Program-made: the position numbers and the translations under genes
Origin: Massilia arenae
GTDB lineage: Bacteria > Pseudomonadota > Gammaproteobacteria > Burkholderiales > Burkholderiaceae_D
Length of the DNA stretch: 64,000 nt
Assembly: GCF_008014745.1 (NCBI RefSeq)
Contig: NZ_VPFD01000028.1
Span: forward strand, 1-64,000
Direction of reading: 5' to 3'
Shown: positions 43,390 through 50,934 of the stretch, piece after piece
Numbering within the stretch: the first letter of the stretch is position 1
Layout of the letters: each line of letters begins with the position of its first letter
The notes under the pieces: generated by a model
What the model was told of the DNA's origin: nothing
The model's database searches: none
The model's input: only the letters and a program-made list of their open reading frames with translations

Positions 43390-43526
43390 CATTTCTACGG
43401 CACAATGCAAGTGCTCCTAGGGAAGGGCACTCGGCGGTGCAAACCGCCCTACCGGCGCCGGCGGTCGGGAAACATACCGGCACCAATTCCTCTAATGCAG
43501 GCCCATACGTGGGCCTGCATTTTTTC
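43390..43526 (+). ncRNA. Candidate small RNA, family not recognised
   Basis: A non-coding stretch on the plus strand ending in a strong terminator, between two minus-strand genes. It can fold into successive hairpins: AGTGC...GCACT with an internal stem; GGCGGT-GCAA-ACCGCC with a GNRA loop (43433-43448); GGCGCCGG...CCGGCACC with one mismatch; and the terminator. No plausible open reading frame. The start is uncertain; a promoter should lie between about 43330 and 43390. The loop UGCAAA with GGGAA upstream faintly recalls the cobalamin riboswitch core, but the element is too short and has no gene downstream on its strand. Confidence 0.45.
43494..43526 (+). terminator. Rho-independent terminator, plus strand
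   Basis: A 12-bp perfect stem (AATGCAGGCCCA at 43494-43505, TGGGCCTGCATT at 43510-43521) with a TACG loop, then six T bases. On the minus strand no T-run follows, so it serves a plus-strand transcript, although no plus-strand gene precedes it. Confidence 0.9.
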
Positions 43527-43534
43527 TTTCCGCT

Positions 43535-44005
43535 TCAGCCGTACAACGGAATCAGGATGTCGTAGGCATTGTCTGGCCGCGTGTCGTCATCGACCGTCGG
43601 CGTATAGCGGCGGTCGTAGCGCTGCAGGCGGATGCCGTCCTCGTCTTCTTCCATGCCCAGTTGCTCCATGGTCGCAATGCCGGTCACGGTGCTGGCCTGG
43701 GCGTGCACCATGGGGCCGCGATGGGTCATCAGGGCGTAGCGGCGTTCCGGGATCCGGATGGCGATCATGCCGGGTGGGAGGTTGTTGAGGTCCGAGACTT
43801 CAACGGCGATGCATTCGAGTTTCATGCCGCCGTATTGCGGCATGCGCACGCCATAGTGCAGGCCATCGGTCTCGCCCAATTCGGCCTCGCGGGCAAGGAA
43901 GGATCTCCAGATCTCTGGCAACTCCGTTTCCAGCACCGAGGCGGGCCCTGCGACAGGCAGCCCGGCGAGCTTCATTTCAGGTAGTGTAACGGTTGAGATG
44001 TGCAT
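43535..44005 (-). CDS. GyrI-like effector-binding domain protein
   Basis: A 156-residue protein with the fold of the effector-binding (GyrI-like) domain: EIWRSFLAREAELGE, an HYGVRMP substrate-site segment, IPERRYALMTHRGP and a C-terminal DILIPLYG. Stand-alone members bind small molecules, and some act as drug or gyrase-inhibitor binding proteins. No DNA-binding domain is attached. ATG at 44005. No partner gene is apparent. Confidence 0.75.
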   Translation of the reverse strand: MHISTVTLPEMKLAGLPVAGPASVLETELPEIWRSFLAREAELGETDGLHYGVRMPQYGGMKLECIAVEVSDLNNLPPGMIAIRIPERRYALMTHRGPMVHAQASTVTGIATMEQLGMEEDEDGIRLQRYDRRYTPTVDDDTRPDNAYDILIPLYG

Positions 44006-44109
44006 GATAGTGGCTTGCTGATGGACGAAAAGATTATAGCCTTATCTCTTCGACAAGATTAGCATCGACGCAATCGTGCGGATCGATTTCTCGTGTCAAA
44101 AGGAGAACA

Positions 44110-44697
44110 ATGTTGCCTACCTCACTCAAAGCACTGCTGAAAGAGCTCGAAACCTTCGGCATCAACCATGACGCGGCGCCCGATAACCGCACGCGCCGCC
44201 TGCTCAACATCACCCACGATACCGGCGAATTCCTGGCAGTGCTGGTGCGCGCCATGGGCGCCCGCCGCGTCCTCGAGATCGGCACCTCGAACGGCTATTC
44301 CACCTTGTGGCTGGCCGAGGCCGCGCAAGGCATCAACGGCAGCGTCACCACGGTCGAGGTGTCGGCCGAAAAGGTCGCGCTGGCGCGCGAGAATTTTGTG
44401 CGCGCGTCTTTACAGGATCGGATCGTGCAGGTTGAAGGCCAGGCGGCCGACTTCCTGGCCAGCAGCGCCGACGAATCGTTCGACCTGATTTTCCTGGACT
44501 CCGAACGCAGCGCCTATCTCGGCTGGCTGCCGCACATCGAACGCCTCCTGCGTCCGGGCGGGCTGGTGGTAGTCGACAACGCCACTTCGCACGCCCAGGA
44601 ACTGGCGCCGTTCATGCAGGCGCTGCGCTGCGCATCCGGCTGGAGCACCAGCCTGGTCCCGGTCGGCAAGGGCGAGTTCCTGGCGACCAAGCATTGA
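44110..44697 (+). CDS. Class I SAM-dependent O-methyltransferase
   Basis: A 195-residue methyltransferase of the O-methyltransferase (COMT-like, Methyltransf_3/24) group: SAM-binding VLEIGTSNGYSTLWLAEA near residue 57, VEVSAEKVALARENF, DFLASSADESFDLIFLDSER and LLRPGGLVVVDNA. Start at 44110 has AAAGGAGAA. Substrate unknown; the GyrI-like gene diverges upstream. Confidence 0.85.
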   Translation: MLPTSLKALLKELETFGINHDAAPDNRTRRLLNITHDTGEFLAVLVRAMGARRVLEIGTSNGYSTLWLAEAAQGINGSVTTVEVSAEKVALARENFVRASLQDRIVQVEGQAADFLASSADESFDLIFLDSERSAYLGWLPHIERLLRPGGLVVVDNATSHAQELAPFMQALRCASGWSTSLVPVGKGEFLATKH

Positions 44698-44816
44698 TAT
44701 CGCTTAGTTCCGGCCCCTGTGCAGCTCAGGCACGGTTTTGTGCAGTCCATCGCACGGGGCGCGCAAGGCAAGGACGCGCTCCCTAGAATGGTTTCATCAA
44801 CTTACCGGAGACCACC

Positions 44817-45446
44817 ATGAAACGCGCCGCCATCGCTGCCCTTCTCGCCTTTGCTTCCCTGTCGGCCCAGGCTGCCGACCAGGTGCGCAACGTCGCGCCG
44901 TTCAAGACCATCGATGCGCGCGGCCCGGTCAGCCTGGTGGTCGAGGTGGGCAAGGCCCATTCGGTGCGGGTCGAGGGCAACCAGAAATTCATCGACCGCG
45001 TCACGACCGAAGTCGTGAACGGCGAGCTGCGCCTGGGCTTCGAAGACAAAAACAGGAACAACGTCAATATCAAGGACGGCGAGCGGGTCGTCGTCACGAT
45101 GCCGGAACTGGCCAGCTTCCGCGGTGAAGGCGCCGGCCTGATGGTGCTGAATAACGTTCGCGGCGATAACTTCGACGTCAACTACCGCGGCGCAGGCAGC
45201 CTGCAGATGAATGGCCGCGTGGGCCACCTGCGCCTGAACGCCGAGGGCGTGGGCGAGGTCTTGGCCAAGGATCTGGTGGCGCAGGATGCCGACGTCACCT
45301 TCCGCGGCATCGGCGAAGTGTCGGTGCACGCCAAAAACCGGCTCAACGCCAGCGTGCAGGGCCTGGGTAACCTGACCTATTACGGCCAGCCGCGGTCAGT
45401 CAGCCGCTCGGTGTCGGGCATCGGCAACGTCACCGCCGCCAAATAA
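44817..45446 (+). CDS. DUF2807 (head GIN domain) exported protein
   Basis: A 209-residue protein with a Sec signal (residues 1-19, SAQAA). The rest is a right-handed beta-helix type DUF2807 domain with repeated short strands (VSLVVEVGKAHSVRVEGN, GEGAGLMVLNNVRG, YRGAGSLQMNGRVG, GIGEVSVHAKN). DUF2807 proteins are periplasmic or surface proteins of unknown role. Start follows GGAGACC. Confidence 0.8.
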   Translation: MKRAAIAALLAFASLSAQAADQVRNVAPFKTIDARGPVSLVVEVGKAHSVRVEGNQKFIDRVTTEVVNGELRLGFEDKNRNNVNIKDGERVVVTMPELASFRGEGAGLMVLNNVRGDNFDVNYRGAGSLQMNGRVGHLRLNAEGVGEVLAKDLVAQDADVTFRGIGEVSVHAKNRLNASVQGLGNLTYYGQPRSVSRSVSGIGNVTAAK

Positions 45447-45454
45447 CGCCAACC

Positions 45455-45781
45455 CTACCGATTGACCAGGTCGAGCAAGACCTGCGCATGACAAGGCCCG
45501 TCGAGCCGGCACCAGCAAGCCAGATGATGCCCGCGCAGGATGCTCTGCGCTTCTTGCGCCCGCTGGCGGCCGTCGGGATCGTCGTGCAGCCAGCGGCGAT
45601 AGGCGGCAACCGCTTCTTCCACCGTCGGCATCGCCACGTAGCGCCCGACCGGCGTGCCCGGCGCCACGTCTGGCAGCACCGAGAATGGATTACCCCAGCG
45701 GCCCGGACGCGCCACCGAAATCGTGTTCGGCGGCATGCGCCAGCCCTTCTTGCGACTCAATTGCACGCGGTGTGGCGTCAT
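45455..45781 (-). CDS. DUF4326 protein
   Basis: A 108-residue protein matching DUF4326: VQLSRKKGWRMPPNTISVAR, GRWGNPFSV and ILRGHHLACWCRLDGPCHAQVLL. The Cys-x-Cys and late Cys-His suggest a metal or nucleotide site; the fold is often found next to phage or nucleotide-metabolism genes. Function unknown. Convergent with the DUF2807 gene. Confidence 0.8.
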   Translation of the reverse strand: MTPHRVQLSRKKGWRMPPNTISVARPGRWGNPFSVLPDVAPGTPVGRYVAMPTVEEAVAAYRRWLHDDPDGRQRAQEAQSILRGHHLACWCRLDGPCHAQVLLDLVNR

Positions 45782-45830
45782 CGGTTTTCCTCATGATTGG
45801 CGGTGCGCCGGCGCATCCGGCACGAAGCCA

Positions 45831-46151
45831 TCATACCGGGGCCAGGCGCTCCTGCATCGACTGCGCGCCAGCGCTGCCGCAAGTGGACGCGAGGAACTCC
45901 ATCAAGCGCTGCAGTGTCTCCAGGCGCGCCGCATAGATGATGTAGCGGCCCTGCTGGCGTGGCGACACCAGGCCGGCGTGAGTCAACTCCTTGAGGTGGA
46001 AGGACAGCGACGACGCGGGCATTTCGAGGGCGGCGGCGATATTGCTGGCGGACTGGCCCTGGGGACCGGCCTGCACCAGCAGGCGGAAGGCGGCGAAGCG
46101 CGATTCCTGGGCGAGCGCGGAAAGTGCCGCGATGGCGAGATTGGTTTGCAT
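45831..46151 (-). CDS. ArsR family regulator
   Basis: A 106-residue winged helix-turn-helix protein of the ArsR type: ALAQESRFAAFRLLVQAGPQ, helix-turn-helix ASNIAAALEMPASSLSFHLK, wing GRYIIYAARLE. No Cys pair typical of arsenic or metal sensing on the DNA-recognition helix, so the signal is not arsenite via the classic site. Start ATG at 46151; upstream ATG codons are probably not used because conserved sequence begins here. No regulated neighbour is adjacent on its strand, so it may act on distant genes or itself. Confidence 0.8.
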   Translation of the reverse strand: MQTNLAIAALSALAQESRFAAFRLLVQAGPQGQSASNIAAALEMPASSLSFHLKELTHAGLVSPRQQGRYIIYAARLETLQRLMEFLASTCGSAGAQSMQERLAPV

Positions 46152-46156
46152 GCGAA

Positions 46157-46220
46157 CAGTATTCTTTCGATTCAAGGGCCAGCGCATCGATGCTGAAGCC
46201 ACGGTTCGAATACTGTCGAA
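46157..46220. promoter_or_regulatory. Inverted repeat pair upstream of the ArsR gene
   Basis: CAGTATTC (46157-46164) and its complement GAATACTG (46208-46215) lie just upstream of the gene. The second is nested in TTCGA-N6-TCGAA (46205-46220). Both are likely ArsR operators. Confidence 0.55.
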
Positions 46221-46245
46221 AGACTTTGACATGGTGATGACAAAA

Positions 46246-46275
46246 CGCGCGCCGGAGCCAATGACCCGGCGCGCG
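46246..46275 (-). terminator. Rho-independent terminator of the cyd operon
   Basis: A 10-bp stem (CGCGCGCCGG at 46246-46255, CCGGCGCGCG at 46266-46275) followed on the minus strand by TTTTG. It lies right after cydX. Confidence 0.8.
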
Positions 46276-46282
46276 CCAGCCG

Positions 46283-46423
46283 TCAGGCGCGTTTGCGCAG
46301 CGATTCCTGCGCCGGCAGTTCCTTCTGTTTTGCTGCATCGTCCATCAGCTCATACCACATCGCGTTCAGCACGCCGAACGCCGCTGCCAGCGGCAGTCCC
46401 AACAACCAGGCGAAATACCACAT
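46283..46423 (-). CDS. cydX: Cytochrome bd small subunit CydX (YbgT)
   Basis: A 46-residue protein: MWYFAWLLGLPLAAAFGVLN and a short charged tail (AMWYELMDDAAKQKEL). One membrane helix, with the MWYF.W start diagnostic of CydX. CydX stabilises the haems of cytochrome bd. It lies 23 bp after cydB with AAAGGA before the ATG, so it is easily missed as a small gene. Confidence 0.85.
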   Translation of the reverse strand: MWYFAWLLGLPLAAAFGVLNAMWYELMDDAAKQKELPAQESLRKRA

Positions 46424-46446
46424 GATGGTGTCCTTTCTTTCTTCGA

Positions 46447-47604
46447 TTAGTAGGCGTGGCCCTTGCCATCGCGGATTTCCGTCGGATTCACCTTGCCCCA
46501 CAAGACCTTGTAAACCCAGCTGGTGTACATGATGATCAGCGGCAGGAAGATGCAGGTGCAGACCAGCATGATGAACAGGGTCAGGTGGCTCGATGACGAA
46601 TCCCACACCGTCAGGCTGGCCTGCGGCTGGATCGACGACGGCAGGATGAAGGGGAACATCGAGGCGCCCACGGAGAGCACGATGCCGGCGACCGACAGGC
46701 TCGAGGTCAGCATCGCCACGCCCTCCTTGCGCTTGATCAGCGCCATCCAGGTCAGCAGCGCGCCGACGATGCCGGCGCTTGGGGCCAGTTGGGTCCAGGG
46801 ATGGGCCGCATAGTTGGCGAACCAGGTGCCGGCAACGCCGGCCTGCACGGTCTTGAACAGCGGGTTCGAGGGACCGGTCGTCACGAGCTCGCTGCTGATG
46901 CGGTAGCCATCGACCACGTTCCACAGCAGCACGCCGGCCACGGCGTACAGCGCCACGGTGGCGAGCGCCGCGCGGATGCCCCAGGTACGGGCGCGGCTGG
47001 CCACCAGGCCGTCGGTCTTGAGCACCAGCCAGGCCGCGCCATGCATCACCAGCATCGCCACCGACACCAGGCCGCACAGCAGCGCGAACGGATTCAACAG
47101 CCCGAAGAAGCCGCCTTCATAAAAAATCTGCATGTCGGGCTGGATGCGGAACGGCACGCCCTGCAGCACATTGCCCATCGCGACGCCGAAGATCAGCGCC
47201 GGCACGAAGCCGCCGACGAACAGGGCCCAGTCCCAGGCCGTGCGCCACTGCGTGCTGTCACGCTTGCTGCGGTATTTGAAACCGACCGGGCGCAGGATCA
47301 GCGCCAGCAGCACGGCCGCCATGGCGAGATAAAAGCCCGAGAACGAGACCGCGTACAGCTGCGGCCAGGCGGCGAAGATGGCGCCGCCGCCCAGCACCAG
47401 CCAGACCTGATTGCCCTCCCAGACTGGGCCAACGGTGTTGATGACGACGCGCCGTTCGAGGTCGGTCTTGGCCACGAAAGGCAGCAGGGTGCCGGTGCCG
47501 AGGTCGAAGCCGTCGGTCACGGCAAACGCTACCAGCAGGACGCCCAGCAGCGCCCACCAGATGACACGCAGGGTGTCGTAGTCGAGAAGCATATGAAGAA
47601 CCAT
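46447..47604 (-). CDS. cydB: Cytochrome d ubiquinol oxidase subunit II (CydB)
   Basis: A 385-residue membrane protein with 8-9 helices. Family segments are VTDGFDLGTGTLLPF and WEGNQVWLVLGGGAIFAAWP near residue 60, and LPLIIMYTSWVYKVLWGKV at the C-terminus. CydB pairs with CydA in the inner membrane, reducing oxygen with quinol at low oxygen. Start at 47604 is 4 bp after cydA. Confidence 0.95.
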   Translation of the reverse strand: MVLHMLLDYDTLRVIWWALLGVLLVAFAVTDGFDLGTGTLLPFVAKTDLERRVVINTVGPVWEGNQVWLVLGGGAIFAAWPQLYAVSFSGFYLAMAAVLLALILRPVGFKYRSKRDSTQWRTAWDWALFVGGFVPALIFGVAMGNVLQGVPFRIQPDMQIFYEGGFFGLLNPFALLCGLVSVAMLVMHGAAWLVLKTDGLVASRARTWGIRAALATVALYAVAGVLLWNVVDGYRISSELVTTGPSNPLFKTVQAGVAGTWFANYAAHPWTQLAPSAGIVGALLTWMALIKRKEGVAMLTSSLSVAGIVLSVGASMFPFILPSSIQPQASLTVWDSSSSHLTLFIMLVCTCIFLPLIIMYTSWVYKVLWGKVNPTEIRDGKGHAY

Positions 47605-47608
47605 GTCG

Positions 47609-49219
47609 TTACTCCGCAGTGATCATTGGCGCAGTGCGCATTGCCGGCGTGGTGCCGACCAGGGGGCTGTGGGTGCCAGGCGAGTGCTCGACTTCCTCCT
47701 CGGGCCCCTTGCGGATCGCCTTGAGCATCAGCTTCATCTCGACCACGATCAGGATCGAGTACAGCACCACGAAGCCGATCAGGGTGGCCAGCACGGTCTG
47801 GATGCCGATGTTCGACACCGCGACCGCGGTGGGCAGGACGCCTTCGACGGCCCATGGCTGGCGACCCAGTTCGGCCACGATCCAGCCGGCTTCGGCGGCG
47901 ACCCACGGCAGCGGGATCGACCACACGGCCACTTTCAACAGCCATGGATGGGCGTCCAGGCGACGGCGCGCCGACAGCCAGAAGAACACCGCGGTGAGCA
48001 CGATGAAGTACAGCCCCAGGCCGACCATGATGCGGAACGACCAGAACAGCGGCGCCACCTGCGGCACGGTGTCGTTGGCGGCCTGCTTGATCTGCGCCTC
48101 GGTGGCCTGGCGCGGATCGTCGACGTAGCGCTTGAGCAGCAGTGCATAGCCCAGCACCTTGCTGTTCTCTTCGAACCTGGCCTGCAGCTCGGCCGGCACG
48201 GGGCCCTTGCCGCCGAGGGCGCGGATCTGCTCCAGCGCGTCATAGGCCAGGATGCCCTGGCGCACACGCACTTCGGCCAGCTTGACCAGGTCGTTGATGC
48301 CCGGGATCTCGCTGGAGATCGAACGGGTGCCGATCAGGCCCATCACCCAGGGGATGTGGATCGCGTAATGGGTTTCGCGCGCCGCCTGGTCAGGAAAGCC
48401 CACCGCGGTGAAGGCTGCCGGCGCCGGCTGGGTGTCCCACATGGCTTCGACCGCGGCCAGCTTCATGTGCTGGTGCTCGGTGGCCAGGTAGCCGCTTTCG
48501 TCGCCCAGCACCACCACCGACAGCGAGGCGGCCAGGCCGAACGAGGCGGCCACCGTCATGGAGCGCTTGGCCAGTTCGATGTGACGGCCCTTAAGCAAAT
48601 ACCAGGCCGAGATGCCGAGCACGAACAGCGCCGCGATCACGTAGCCGGCCGACACGGTGTGCACGAACTTGGCCTGCGCCACCGGATTGGCCAGCACCGC
48701 GCCGAAGTCCGACACCTCCATGCGCATGGTCTGCGGATTGAGCGACGCGCCGACCGGGTTCTGCATCCAGCCGTTGGCGATCAGGATCCACAGCGCCGAG
48801 AAGTTGGTGCCGATGGCGGTCAGCCAGGTCACCATCAGGTGCTGGCGCTTCGACAGCCTGTCCCAGCCGAAGAAGAACAGACCCACGAAGGTCGCTTCGA
48901 GGAAGAACGCCATCAGGCCTTCGATGGCCAGCGGCGCGCCGAACACGTCGCCGACGTAGTGGCTGTAGTAGCTCCAGTTCATCCCGAATTGGAACTCCAT
49001 CACCAGGCCGGTCGAGACGCCGATGGCGAAGTTAATCCCGAACAGCACGCCCCAGAACTTGGTCATCTGGCGCCAGATCGGGCGGCCGGTCATCACATAC
49101 ACGGTTTCCATGATGGCGATGACCATCGACAGCCCCAGTGTCAGGGGAACGAACAAAAAGTGGTACAGCGCCGTGAGGGCGAACTGTAGTCGGGAGAGCC
49201 CGACGACGTCGAGATCCAT
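47609..49219 (-). CDS. cydA: Cytochrome d ubiquinol oxidase subunit I (CydA)
   Basis: A 536-residue haem and quinol-binding subunit. LTALYHFLFVPLTLG carries the haem b595 His ligand, QAKFVHTVSAGYV a haem b558 His, and FWSFRIMVGLG its Met partner. AELGRQPWAVEGVLPTA is the quinol-loop region; the length and this loop fit the long Q-loop (E. coli-like) type. Start at 49219 has AAAGGA. Preceded by cydC 38 bp upstream. Confidence 0.95.
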   Translation of the reverse strand: MDLDVVGLSRLQFALTALYHFLFVPLTLGLSMVIAIMETVYVMTGRPIWRQMTKFWGVLFGINFAIGVSTGLVMEFQFGMNWSYYSHYVGDVFGAPLAIEGLMAFFLEATFVGLFFFGWDRLSKRQHLMVTWLTAIGTNFSALWILIANGWMQNPVGASLNPQTMRMEVSDFGAVLANPVAQAKFVHTVSAGYVIAALFVLGISAWYLLKGRHIELAKRSMTVAASFGLAASLSVVVLGDESGYLATEHQHMKLAAVEAMWDTQPAPAAFTAVGFPDQAARETHYAIHIPWVMGLIGTRSISSEIPGINDLVKLAEVRVRQGILAYDALEQIRALGGKGPVPAELQARFEENSKVLGYALLLKRYVDDPRQATEAQIKQAANDTVPQVAPLFWSFRIMVGLGLYFIVLTAVFFWLSARRRLDAHPWLLKVAVWSIPLPWVAAEAGWIVAELGRQPWAVEGVLPTAVAVSNIGIQTVLATLIGFVVLYSILIVVEMKLMLKAIRKGPEEEVEHSPGTHSPLVGTTPAMRTAPMITAE

Positions 49220-49257
49220 GGTGAATCCTTTCTTATTGGTGAATCGATGGTGGTGTT

Positions 49258-50934
49258 CTAGTCGTGACGCAGCGCCAGCAGCGCCGCATCGAATCCTCGT
49301 GTCCCGCGCCGGTGGTCGGCGACCAGACGGCCTGCCCGCATCACCAGCAGGCGATCGGCCAGCCGGGCCTCGCGTGCCAGGTGCGTGGCCAGCAGCACGG
49401 TGCGGCCGTGGGCATGACGGGCCAGGCGCGCCAGCACGTCGGCGGCGGTGGCGGCGTCGAGCGCCTCGGTCGGCTCGTCCAGCAGCCAGAAGTCGGCCCG
49501 GCGCAGCAGCAGCCGCGCCAGCGCCAGGCGCCGCGACTGCCCGCCCGACAGGCCCAGGCCGCCCTCGCCCAGCGGCGTATCCAGGCCGCGCGTCAGCATC
49601 TGCACATCGACCTCGAGGCCGGCGGCGCGCAGCGCGTCCCACAGCTGCTCGTCACTGGCCTGCGGATCGGCCAGGCGCAGGTTGTCGCGCAGGCTGTCCT
49701 GGAACAGTTCGGTGCGCTGGGTCAGCCAGGTGGCGGGGAGCGCCCTCACCTGCCCCGCATGCGGCGCCAGTTCGCCGGCGACCAGGCCGAGCAAGGTCGA
49801 CTTGCCGGCGCCGCTGCCGCCGACCACGGCGACCCGCTCGCCGCGCGCGATGCGCAGGCTGACCTCGTGCAGCGCGGCGCCCTCCCGGCCCGGATGCACG
49901 ACGCTGGCGTCGCACAGCAGCAGCGTCTCGTCCTCGCCCGGCGCGCCGACGGCGATGGCGTCATCCGCTTCCTGTTGCAAGCGGGGGCCGACGCGGCGCG
50001 CCGCCAGCCAGCTGCGGCCGGCCTCGATGGCGCCGCGGCGCATCGCGGCGAACGGCTCCAGCGCGGCCAGGGCGATCAGCAGGGCCAATGCCGCCGCCGG
50101 TGCATTCAATCCCAGCGCAGCCACTGCCAGCAAGGTCGCCGCCACCGTCAAGTGGCCGCCGACCGCATACGTCCAGCCGGCACCGGTCTCGAGCCGGTGC
50201 AGCGCATTGTCGGCGCGCGCCAGCTTGTCGTCGGTCTGCGCCAGGCGCGCGCACTGGGCCGGCAGGCGACCGGCCATGGCGAGGTCGGTCTGGCCGGCGA
50301 CCAGGTCGATGGCCTGGGCCCGCAGCCGTTCCAGCGCACGGGTGCGGCGCAGCGCCAGCGGGCGGGCAAGGCGGGAGACGACGAGCGCCGCGCCCCAGCC
50401 GAAGGCCAGCAGCCAGGCGAACATCGCCAGACCGAGGCGCCAGTCGAGGTTGGCCAGCACCACGCCGGCCAGCAGCGCCGCGCCGAGGGCGGCGATGGCC
50501 GGCACGATCAGGCGCAGGTAGATCGATTCGAGTGCGTCGATGTCGCCGGTCAGGCGGAAAAGCAGGCGCGCGGGACGGCGCAACAAGGCGCGCGCCGCCT
50601 GCGGACCGGCCCAGCCGCGAAACAGCCGCTCGCGCAGCGCGGCCAGCACGCCGAGCGTCGCGTCGTGGGTCACCATGCGCTCGGCGTAGCGGCCGAAGGT
50701 GCGGCCCAGGGCCAGCAGGCGGATCGCGGCGCTCGGCACGAAGACGTTGAACATCACCATGCCGCCCGCCAGGCCGGCCAGCGCGGTGGCGGTGATGAAC
50801 CAGCCCGAGGTGCCCAGCAGCGCCATCCCGGCCAGCACCACCAGGGTGGAGAGGAAGGCGCCCAGCGCCATGCGGCGCCCGCCTGTTTTCAGGAACAGGG
50901 CCAGCACCGGTTGCAGGTCGTGACGGGATTTCAT
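49258..50934 (-). CDS. cydC: Thiol reductant ABC exporter subunit CydC
   Basis: A 558-residue half ABC transporter: six membrane helices and a nucleotide-binding domain with Walker A GGSGAGKST, signature LSGGQSRR and Walker B DFWLLDEPTEALD. Exports glutathione and cysteine to the periplasm; needed for cytochrome bd assembly. ATG overlaps the cydD stop by four bases. Confidence 0.92.
   Translation of the reverse strand: MKSRHDLQPVLALFLKTGGRRMALGAFLSTLVVLAGMALLGTSGWFITATALAGLAGGMVMFNVFVPSAAIRLLALGRTFGRYAERMVTHDATLGVLAALRERLFRGWAGPQAARALLRRPARLLFRLTGDIDALESIYLRLIVPAIAALGAALLAGVVLANLDWRLGLAMFAWLLAFGWGAALVVSRLARPLALRRTRALERLRAQAIDLVAGQTDLAMAGRLPAQCARLAQTDDKLARADNALHRLETGAGWTYAVGGHLTVAATLLAVAALGLNAPAAALALLIALAALEPFAAMRRGAIEAGRSWLAARRVGPRLQQEADDAIAVGAPGEDETLLLCDASVVHPGREGAALHEVSLRIARGERVAVVGGSGAGKSTLLGLVAGELAPHAGQVRALPATWLTQRTELFQDSLRDNLRLADPQASDEQLWDALRAAGLEVDVQMLTRGLDTPLGEGGLGLSGGQSRRLALARLLLRRADFWLLDEPTEALDAATAADVLARLARHAHGRTVLLATHLAREARLADRLLVMRAGRLVADHRRGTRGFDAALLALRHD

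Noticed and set aside
43390-43526. Cobalamin riboswitch
   Set aside because: The conserved core is incomplete, the element is too short, and no gene follows on the plus strand.
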